A DNA stretch of 64,000 nt from Durusdinium trenchii (Eukaryota; Sar; Dinophyceae; Suessiales; Symbiodiniaceae). The notes under the pieces are model-generated. The model ran no database searches. It had not been told where the DNA came from and was given only the letters and a program-made list of their open reading frames with translations. This document shows, one piece after another, positions 1-8,100 of the stretch. The position numbers were made by a program, and so were the translations under genes. The stretch is from the NCBI GenBank assembly GCA_963970005.1, contig CAXAMN010014002.1:194960-258959 (forward strand). Direction: 5' to 3'. How positions within the stretch are numbered: position 1 is the first letter of the stretch; each line of letters begins with the position of its first letter.

Positions 1-372
1 TCTCCAATTCAGCTTCGGTAGCCTGGGCAATAAAGCGAACAAGATAGCAATATAGTTATATACCTTCAGTTCCTTCAGTTCACAAATAGTGCCAGTGTCC
101 CATATCCTATGCAACTCATGGTGCCGATACATGGGAAGACCGATCGTCGGGGCTTGCGCTCGCAGTGTGTCAAGAGGCTGGCAGAGTGTCATTCAAGGCA
201 GAGTCGTGTGATTGGTTTCCCCGACAATCAACAACCTGAAAGCGAATGGCCAGTGCATTTTGGGCCATGAACATCTCATTCCGAAGAACCTTACAAAAAC
301 AAACACCATGACTACCAAGGTTACCAAGAGAAAAAGGACGTTTGCACATCAACCTATATGAAGCCTTTAGAC

Positions 373-620
373 CTGTGCTGGCAAAAAAACTCATGCGAGT
401 GGCCATGCCCTCCGAAAGGGTCAAAGCTTTGAGCTCCTCCTCCAACGCCTTGTCAATTTGTTTGCAAAGATGGATTATCAAATGTTGCTTGTCCTGTTTT
501 GACAATGACCTGTTCAAACCAATCCCACCTGCTTTTGTTCTTCGATCAGGGCCCTGCGGTTTGCAGCTTCCTCCTTACACTGCAGGAGTGCATGGGTGCC
601 CTCTGCCAAAGAGCCACAGC
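373..620 (-). CDS. coding-like segment with coiled-coil character, product unknown
   Basis: On the minus strand two adjoining stretches read like protein. About 620-529 gives a segment containing CKEEAANRRALIEEQKQ, rich in Glu, Lys and Gln. About 509-373 gives LSKQDKQHLIIHLCKQIDKALEEELKALT and then a Ser/Thr/Phe stretch ending at a possible donor (CAG followed by GTCTAAAG). The two lie in different frames only about 19 bases apart, too close for an ordinary intron, so one boundary is misplaced or there is an indel. The segment lies downstream of gene A on the same strand and could be a separate small gene or a relic. No family was recognised. Confidence 0.3.
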
Positions 621-974
621 TTCTCACTTTCGCGCCCCACCCACTGGACATCGCACGCGACGGAGAGACAAACGCGCTTGAAAGAGCTCTTGAACAACAA
701 ACTTAGCTCTACATAAATACCAACCTGAACCAACCTGACACCTGCAAGCATGACTCGTGCTGCATCTAATGCAGTACAACTCTGGCAACAAGAATGCTTT
801 GCCCTCATGTGCGCCATCGGATTTTCCATATGTATATACAATTACTTCGATAGGTCAGGTTTCTTAATTTGGGTCACCAGGTTAGGGCAGACCATATACA
901 TGAACACCAAAACTTGTAAGATCCTTCCAAAAACATCTAAAAATGCAAAATTGGAGGATGCCCTGCCCTACGGG

Positions 975-1072
975 TAAACTACGTAATTTTCTACGGATTT
1001 TTATGGGTTTTCTACGGGGTTTTTATGGGTTTTCTACGGCTACGGATTTTTTTACGGGTTTTCTACGGCCCA
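975..1072. repeat. degenerate tandem repeat (TTTTCTACGG units)
   Basis: Four to five imperfect copies of a T-rich unit alternate TTTTCTACGG with TTTTTATGGG or TTTTTTTACGGG. The tract ends in CAAAACCTGGTTTTTGAGAC, a motif that recurs inverted near 9260-9330 and 59560-59575. It lies about 140 bp past the stop of gene A and may be 3' flanking DNA. Confidence 0.6.
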
Positions 1073-1209
1073 AAACCTGGTTTTTGAGACCCCGACCCAA
1101 AATGAACCAAAATGGATTGAACTGCGTCTTGCCAGGCTTTGCGCAAGCTTCGAGAAGCTCGAAAAAAGCTCCGGAGGCACAGATTCGAATTAAAGGGGCG
1201 CCCAGGTGT

Positions 1210-1453
1210 TCAAGGCTGTGAAGGGAGCAAATGCCCTCTCCATTCCACAGGAATCTTCAGACTCCTGTTTCCGTAGATGTACTTTAGCACATCAAGCATA
1301 CAAGCGTCTTCCCAAAGGTCATCGTATTCCTGAAGCCTGAAGCATGTTAGCGCATCAAAGTCAGCAGGAGGTTCCCCAACATCTTTGCACCCTGTGGCCA
1401 AAAGCCGTGGAAGGATTCGGACCATCCGCAGGCCAAAGCGGTAGGGGTATGTC
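1210..1453 (-). CDS. gene A exon 7 (terminal exon)
   Basis: The exon begins at G1453 after AATGCACTGTCAG, completing a Gln codon. It reads TYPYRFGLRMVRILPRLLAT, an acidic stretch (QEYDDLWEDACMLDVLKYIY), and VEWRGHLLPSQP to stop TGA 1212-1210. The 568-bp intron before it holds (GA)n at 1521-1535 and TA tracts. Confidence 0.6.
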
Positions 1454-4387
1454 CTGACAGTGCATTTTGCAAATGACGGAACAAAAGGCCAGCAACTTTC
1501 GCAATTCTCACCCAATTATAGAGAGAGAGAGAGAGACGTTTAGTTTAGATATACACACCACATGACCACATATATATATATATCTGTATATATAGAGCCT
1601 CATGCAAGATCCTGCTTTTGATCGAGACTGCGCATAAACAGCCACCACGTGCACCAAAGCTGCAAAACGACCCTGACACTGGCAATGGAGGGTGTGCCTC
1701 TACAGCTTGCAGGGATGGCTTGTAAATGCGTATATAAATATTCTATATATTTATAGTTGCAGGCAGCACCAGTGTTAGGTGACCTGAGAAGACTTGTATG
1801 TCCATGAACAAAACGTGTTTGCTTGTAGCAGTCTCGATCTGTGTTGAAACCTTGGAACAGTTCAAGCAGTCTGCAGCACAAAACTGTTCCAAAACAAAAC
1901 AAGCACGGGAGAACGAAAGGTTGTTGAAATCAAGGAGCCCATGGTGCCTATATAAATTGTTTTTCTGTTCTCCCCTGTTTTTGGAGGTCGTTGCATGTGT
2001 TCTTTCCATCAACCAAGGAACTGAGATGCCTTCAGTTGCTTCTTCCTTCCCTGAAAGGACTTCTTTCCGTTTTTGGAGACCGTGGTGGTGGCAGTCTTGT
2101 GCTTTTGATACTCTTCTGAATGGTACTGCCAGCCACGAAGCTTCCCCATGTTCAGCAAGCCAATCTCTTTAGAGTTGCTCCAGGCAATGTGACGCTTCGG
2201 AGTTTTACTGTGGTAGTGTCCCATCCACCACCGAGTTGCCCAGGTCTCAGATGGGTGCTACATGAAAATCAAAAGCAAAACAAAACAGAACCCCCTTATA
2301 TATGTAGGAACGTTCCAGCTACTATTGTTGTGGAGTGCCAGCTTTGGTGGAGACGGCGCTGAACTTGGGAAGATTCATAGCACAGTGCGCTTGATTGTCC
2401 TTGTCCATATAATATATAAAATATCCATACACATATTTCTTTCAACTGCAGGTCCAGGTTTACAATAATGGGTTTACTAAGTCGATCAGGGCCAAACTTG
2501 GAAGCCTGTTTTAAGAAGCATTTGTTGAACAAACCGTGCATATATGTACAACACAAGGCGTGCAACATACAGTTCTGGAGGGAACAAACCTTTCCATCCT
2601 GTGCACCCACCATTTGCCCAGTTCAGTGGGTGGTCAAAGGGTGGCAAATCCCCCCATTGATGGGATTCAAAAACAGTAGTTATAAAAAGAGGCCAAAGAT
2701 GTATATTTTGTGCCCAGGCCACTCGGAACATGCTGAAAGTATCCATCACTCGAGGATAGAACCGAAGTAGAGAACTACTTGGCTGCTCCACCACCCACGT
2801 GCCCCCCATCACCTCCACTGCCATGACGAGCAGGCACATCCTCGGGCCGCTGGAAGCGCGGGAACTTGGGGAAGTCAGTACTATACTGGGAGGGCAAAGG
2901 GCAACACACACATACATATCCTTTCAAATCAAAGCATGTCTTTCTTGCAAAAACAGTGCACCGACTTGCCATGCAGTTTGCTTGGATCACATATTCTCGG
3001 TCATTACCACCTGCATGGGTTACATGTCGTCCACTTGTTCCCATATTTATGGTACACCAGGAGCTGCAAACAATGGCCATCAACGCTGCAAATTGACCGT
3101 TCTTAGCGTTCAGGATTGCTGCGAGGGCTAGCCTCAGCTGGAACCATTTCATGACCACTCGCATGTATTTAAGGCCATATATATACTTCAGTTTGCAAGA
3201 AAACGCAACGCCAGTATATATATATATACACGAGAGAAAGCGTGTGTTAATTCTTTGCATCGATGGCACAAGAAGCCAGATGGTGTTAATATGTCGAAGT
3301 GGTTTGATCTGTGAGGATGATCAGGGTCCACCTTGAAATACAAAATGTCTAGCGAACCAACATCCCTTCCAGAATAGGACATCGTCGTTGACGTCAGCGC
3401 TTCTCCAGCCCAGAACTCCAGGAAGTCAAAGGACTGCCAGCACTCAAAGGGCGAATGCTTGGAGGGCTCAACATATGGGCACACATCCTCGCACTATTTC
3501 CCATTGAACTTGACCTTTTCGGTTGGACTTTAAATTTCAATCCTCGTAGAATTTACTTAAACCCCGTTGTGCATGATCAGCAGTTTTAACTGGAATAACT
3601 CAGACAGGTTTACCAAAGTGAGTTAGATAGCAGGCTGGGTTCCCCATATCACATCCAAGGAAACACAGGTTTGATGGCTACCGGCGAAAGGCCTCCTCAA
3701 GAGTCACCACATTCTCGGACCACAATAGTAGCAGGATTGCGCAGGTCAGCACCTGAAGGCATGGATCAAGGAATGCTGGTCCAAACCATTTGCGGACTAC
3801 ATCAGCTGTTCACATAAGCAGGAAATCTGTTGAACGAGTGTGATTGAGTAAGAAAGAAGACCATTCATCCCACTGAGGCGTACCTTGGGAGCCTTCACCA
3901 TGTGTAACCTCCACACCAGGTCAGGTAGGGTCAAACGGTGGCCTTTTGCCATAGCTCTTCAAAGAGCCAAGAGGATCACTGCAAGCCAAAAATGCTACAC
4001 GCCGAGTCGTGCACAGCGGGCTAGACTGCGCGCCCTCTCCGCACAAGTATACATATATATATATGTTTTGTTTTTAACCTTGCATTTCGTTTAATATGAG
4101 CGTAAATGGCTCACTGGTTGTGAGAATCTGGGGCATTTTTGCACATGAATGAATTAATAGACTTTTTGAAGTTTAGGGATTTAAAAGTCTCTTAATTTCC
4201 GCTCAGCTTTATACGTGCTTTGAGACTTGCTTGCCATGGGGTCAATGAGTCAATCACATTCCCAGTTCATATATACACTGCCCAGTTTTGGTGCCGCCAG
4301 GAATTCAAAACATGTAAGAATGCCGGCTCCACTTTCATGAGGGTCGATGCGGCTGCTCAGTCTGACCTCCCAGGCCTTCCGCTTCAT
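1210..4387 (-). CDS. Gene A: seven-exon gene, SAM-methyltransferase-like dinoflagellate protein (predicted 414 aa)
   Basis: Model: exons 4387-4279, 3805-3711, 3487-3230, 3137-2962, 2849-2723, 2257-2022 and 1453-1210 (stop TGA 1212-1210). The lengths sum to 1245 nt (415 codons) and every junction is in phase. Visible motifs: a Rossmann-like loop DFLEFWAGEA (residues ~89-98) followed by an acidic strand SLDIL (Asp ~115), like motifs I and II of SAM methyltransferases; VCSSWCTINMGTSGR (from ~177), placed like motif IV; TWVVEQP (~230-236), placed like the ENV/ENP motif VI. A Lys/Gly-rich segment with WWMGHYHSKTPKRH follows, then TYPYRFGLRMVRILP. From memory, this ordered set of blocks recurs in Symbiodiniaceae predicted proteins; I could not check that. 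Substrate unknown: DNA, RNA or protein are all possible. Exons 3-7 are the firmest; the first two are tentative. Confidence 0.65.
2022..2257 (-). CDS. gene A exon 6: basic WWMGHYHSKTPKRH segment
   Basis: The acceptor is strong (TTTTGATTTTCATGTAG) and a second AG lies at 2246. The exon reads ETWATRWWMGHYHSKTPKRH and then IAWSNSKEIGLLNMGKLRGW. A very basic stretch follows (KHKTATTTVSKNGKKSFQGRKKQLKAS), suitable for nucleic-acid contact. It ends in phase 2 at TCTCA/GTTCCTTG. Confidence 0.6.
2723..2849 (-). CDS. gene A exon 5: WVVEQP block
   Basis: This exon starts at C2849 after CGCTTCCAG and ends at CGA/GTGGCC. The 127 nt complete the Arg codon split with exon 4, then read MCLLVMAVEVMGGTWVVEQP and SSSLLRFYPRVMDTFSMFR. 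VVEQP resembles the ENV/ENP strand end of nucleic-acid methyltransferases. Confidence 0.65.
2962..3137 (-). CDS. gene A exon 4: motif IV-like CSSW block
   Basis: The exon begins after TGGTTCCAG and reads LRLALAAILNAKNGQF, then ALMAIVCSSWCTIN, MGTSGRH and REYVIQANCMAS. It ends in phase 2 at AGTCG/GTGCACTG. The hydrophobic strand running into CSSW sits where C5-type and related methyltransferases carry their PC-type catalytic motif. That functional reading is inference. Confidence 0.65.
3230..3487 (-). CDS. gene A exon 3: SAM-binding-like loop
   Basis: This exon has 86 codons in phase 0 on both sides. It carries CPYVEPSKHSPFECWQ, then DFLEFWAGEALTSTTMSYSG and SLDIL, and ends in a stretch with FDILTPSGF. 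The Gly-containing loop after a hydrophobic strand, followed about 20 residues later by an Asp at a strand end, is the pattern of a SAM-binding Rossmann fold. The donor reads TCTCGT followed by (GT)(AT)n, so the intron opens directly with a TA tract. Confidence 0.65.
3711..3805 (-). CDS. gene A exon 2 (hydrophobic segment)
   Basis: It follows a pyrimidine-rich acceptor (TTTCCTGCTTATGTGAACAG) and reads DVVRKWFGPAFLDPCLQ, then VLTCAILLLLWSEN, a short hydrophobic stretch. The donor AAT/GTGGTG keeps phase 0 into the next exon. A later donor at 3682/3681 (CG/GTAGCC) is equally plausible by sequence but breaks phase. Confidence 0.45.
3884..3952 (-). other. alternative or unused coding-like segment inside gene A intron 1
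   Basis: A 23-codon open stretch starts at ATG 3952-3950, reads MAKGHRLTLPDLVWRL and on through APK, and stops at a good donor (CCCAAG followed by GTACGCC). Its phase 0 end does not match the phase 1 start of the exon at 3805. It is therefore either an alternative first exon or chance. Confidence 0.25.
4279..4387 (-). CDS. gene A exon 1 (start codon)
   Basis: The frame opens with MKRKAWEVRLSSR and continues ...GAGILTCFEFLAAPKLG. It ends in phase 1 at GGGCA followed by GTGTATATATG, a donor of the kind seen at other introns here. The length is 109 nt, and the single carried base joins the CT that opens the next exon. The start is supported by the pyrimidine tract plus AG 9 nt upstream. It is too short to stand out alone and depends on the phase match. 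Confidence 0.45.
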
Positions 4388-4397
4388 GGCGCAGCCT

Positions 4398-4425
4398 CAG
4401 AAAGAACAAAGACAAACGATCGAGG
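4398..4425 (-). promoter_or_regulatory. candidate spliced-leader trans-splice acceptor of gene A
   Basis: On the minus strand the Py-rich tract TTTGTCTTTGTTCTTTCTG runs into AG at 4397-4396, leaving an 8-nt leader before ATG 4387-4385. Dinoflagellate mRNAs receive a trans-spliced leader at such sites, often close to the start codon. The position supports this ATG as the start of gene A. Confidence 0.45.
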
Positions 4426-5031
4426 CAGGACACGTCCAGGGACGGTGGATCAGTGGAGATGAAGGGCAGCATAAAACTAAACAAGTTGCAAACGTGTAGC
4501 TCTGCCAAAATGCTCCTTTCTCGAAGCAGCTGAACAGCAGGTTATCGATTCAGACATGGGCACTCAATGCCCCTCAAAGCCAGCAAGGCAACCGTATGAG
4601 GTTCCCACACTGAACAGCAGGTCATCCACAAACTATTTCTGTCAGAAGGGTTAACAATAAACAGGGATATGAGACTGGGAATCCACCAGGCACCATTGAA
4701 CATTTGTATGTTTTCCTGGAGTGGACGACGCAGCTGTTCACACCCCGAGCTAGCTTTGCTAAAGGCACGGCAGCGCACATATATACTCCCGCTGTAGCTT
4801 AAATCACTGACCATGTCCCCTAAATGAGCCTCAAGCGCATGAGCGAGCAGAGGGCTGGGTAAACAAACCCAGTATATATATAACACAAGTATGGTTCTAT
4901 AAGAATTCCAGAAGAAGCTATTGGGGATCCTTCATATTTCTCCCAACCAGGGGTCTATAGATAAAAATAGTACAGGCAAGGTGACTTTCACACCCTCGGA
5001 AGCTCGCATCAACATTGCCAAATCATTTTGA
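4426..5031. other. intergenic spacer between gene B stop and gene A leader
   Basis: About 600 bp separates the two head-to-tail minus-strand genes. Minus-strand frames are open in part (4886-4542), but nothing there looks like conserved protein. A short TA tract lies at 4873-4882. It may be the 3' UTR of gene B plus spacer. Confidence 0.4.
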
Positions 5032-5184
5032 TTAGGCACGGAAATCTGTTGGGGTTTTCCCCACAAAATGTGCAACGCTCACGGTCTTCACCAGGTCCGC
5101 TAGTGCATTCTGATAACCAATGACCTCATCCGAGTCCAAGGGCTTCAGCTTCTCCAATGGTTTGTCGCCACCAGCGAAATCCAA
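5032..5184 (-). CDS. gene B terminal exon
   Basis: It has 50 codons and a stop, starting after CTGACTGCCGAG: LDFAGGDKPLEKLKPLDSDE, then VIGYQNALADLVKTVSVAHF, ending TDFRA. The 231-bp intron before it contains two (TA)n tracts. An earlier AG at 5236 would add about 17 residues. Confidence 0.55.
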   Translation of the reverse strand: MDFAGGDKPLEKLKPLDSDEVIGYQNALADLVKTVSVAHFVGKTPTDFRA

Positions 5185-8100
5185 CTCGGCAGTCAGCAGG
5201 TTTTTATATGGACAGGTGATGAGTGACAAAACAACGAACTTTATATTGGTCCGGCTGCTCACTCCAACCGGTTTAAATTCGTTTGAACTGCGGGGCCCAG
5301 GAAACCCTATATATATATATACAAATGAGTTCCTGCGAGCGCAGCGCTCATGATGTTCAGGTGTTTTGCTGCACACCGCATGGTCACATTTGACATATAT
5401 ATATGTTGCGGTCACCTGTACACAGACCGATTGAGTGCTTGCAAGAACATCGGTGCCATCAGCAAGTAAGAGCCAGACAAGCATTTGCGCAGCAAGGAGA
5501 GGTAAGCAAATGTTTTTGCAACAGCCGCCACCAAAGGATGCAACATGCGTGGTGGCCTTTCCATTCTTATGAAGAAGGCCAACCCGCTTCGTGGTCCAGT
5601 ACATTGACAGGCTCCAATGACCATATTTTGGCACATCCTTTTCGCATTCGCACTTGCCATCCATGGACTGAAACAACTTCAGGACATGATGCCATTCCGC
5701 ATCATCATGCCTTGCCTCATTCAAGTGGTCGATGGCCTTCTGCACAGCAGCCTTTCCTGGCCCTCGCTCAGGCTTAGCTGGTGCCTCCTCAGCCTTTCCC
5801 TCGCCAGTAATCAGCTCCGCTTGCGCCGGAGGCGATTGAGATTGCGCAACAGCTTTTGCCTGCGCAGCAGCAGCTTTTGCCTTTGCTCGCGCTCTCTTCT
5901 TGGGCTGCTTCACTGGTGGAGAAGACTGGAGATTCTCTTTCTCCTCATTCCCCTCCACAAACAATTGCCTTCGCTCAGGAGTGCTTGCGACTGGCCTCTT
6001 CGGTGGATGCTTGGGATCCGGAGACTCTGGTGCCACTTCGGGAGCTGGCTCTTTTGCCCGATCAGTCATCTCAGGCACAGCAGGGATTGAGGAAGAGTTC
6101 TTCCCACGACCACGTCCCCGTCCCCGCCCACGACCTTTGGCACCTGCTTCTTTCTGCTCAGCTACCTGTGCCAACTGCTCCCGCCGAGTGAGGACCTGCG
6201 CTGAGAAAGGCAGGTATATAGGTTCTCATGATTTAAGCCAGTGAACTTACAAAGAGACCTGTCGGGACAGAAAAGTTAAATTTACATCGGTCTTGGGGTA
6301 TAAGTAAAGAGAAGTCTAAAACAGCAGGACCATGACAAACATACAAAATATACCTATATATACATATATATATACCAACTTTACGTGTCGCTGGGTGGGG
6401 TCAAACATGACTATATATAAATTTATTGAGCGAACACACAAACAGACAGGAGTGGCATTGTGCCCTGTGCATGATGCCAGTGTTTTGCCAGAAAGGTTGT
6501 GACCTGTTAAAGAACACACCCTGGCCTGCTCCTTCTCCTTTGGGGGCGGGTCTGCAGGAGTAGCCACACGCTCGCCCCTCTCAATGATCTCAGCCACTGC
6601 TGCGGTCATCCCACCAGTCAAATCCATTGGGATAGTGGGGTCAGTGTCTCCGCCCATGGGAAGTGATTCCATCACCATCAGTGCCCCACCTGTGACTGGA
6701 GGAATCGACTGGATGTCTGCGGTGATTTTTGCTTGGAGAGTCCTTGGCACATTTCAAGGTGTAGTGTGATATCAGTCAGTTCACATCGGTTCATGCGCAA
6801 GGGCTGTGTTGGCACATTCCATTTAGTTTTCTGTGTCATCCATGTTTGGTGCTTGAAGGGCAAGAAGACAAACATACCGCAATGGGACCACAATGGGTAC
6901 ACCGGTTTAATACAATCCATCTATACCAAAGAATGACAGAACTCGTGTTGAAAACCCGCAACACAAAAGCAGTGCAAGGGTAACAGGCAGTGCTTTAGTT
7001 TTGCAGCATTTCAACTTGAGAATTCTTTGGAGTAAAGCAGGCAGCTTTCTTGAAAATGCCTCTTCAAAGTAAAAATGAACTGCTTATATATACATCCTTA
7101 ATTTCAGCAAATAAGCCCGGGACTCTGCTTCCTTCATTTGCTGCTCCAAATGTTTGATTTGCTCTCGGAGTGCTTGGGCTTGTTCTTCTTTGGTGGGCTC
7201 CCTGACTGGAATATCCTCGACCTCCTGCAATTCCATCTTCACCGGTGAGTCTTCGATCAGCACTGACTCCTCGGCCTGCTTGTTGAGCGACGGAGCCAGT
7301 GGACGTGCCACTGGACGCGGCGGCTGCTTTGCCATCTCAACATCTTTCAGAACAGGAGTGGTCTGGCTGGAGTGGTCTGGCAGAACAGGCTCAGATTCTT
7401 CAACCACAACATCAGACTGATCAGTCGATCCCGACAAGCCGGTGCTGATGAACTGATCGAACCAAGCGTCCTCAGTTTCCTCGACCTCATAATCGTTCTG
7501 GTCATAGATCAAGCCATCACTAGCCGCTCCTGACTCTCCTTCTCCATCGCTTTCTGGTCCATCAGGTTCCCATTGATTGCGAGGCTGCAAGGGATTCAAT
7601 CCAGCAAAAGTGCACATGTTTTCTGACAAGTATTGGCAAGTCTTCAACAAACAGCGCGCACGCATGTATAATTTTCAGTGCTCATGCACAGCCCACATTG
7701 TGAATGTGTGTATGTATATATATATATACGCTTTACCGCTCATGAACTTTGCACGCTGAAGATATAGACATTGTGTCGCAATAGCTTTTGGAACTATATA
7801 CACCGTCGCCTGGATGTCCGGGTCAAGAATTCGCTGAAGGGCCAAGAAGTGAAGGTCCTTAATTGTAAAAGGACTAAGCGATTGTCGAGCAGCTCGGCGA
7901 TCAAACTGAACAGTAAGAAGACCATTAGGACTCTGTATATGTCCCAACGGCATAATCACCCCAAATTGTATATGGGACCAACCATGCACTTCCATTAAAA
8001 CGACAGATTGCTTGACATGTCCTTAATTGTGACGGGGGTTGGTAAAGCCATGCAAGCTAGTGCACCCAAGCCACATGTGAACCCAGGTTCTTGTGAGTTC

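Noticed and set aside
575..841. Minus-strand frame starting MYIHMENPMAHM
   Set aside because: Composition is mixed and no splice or start support was found. Only the 3' part overlaps a better reading.
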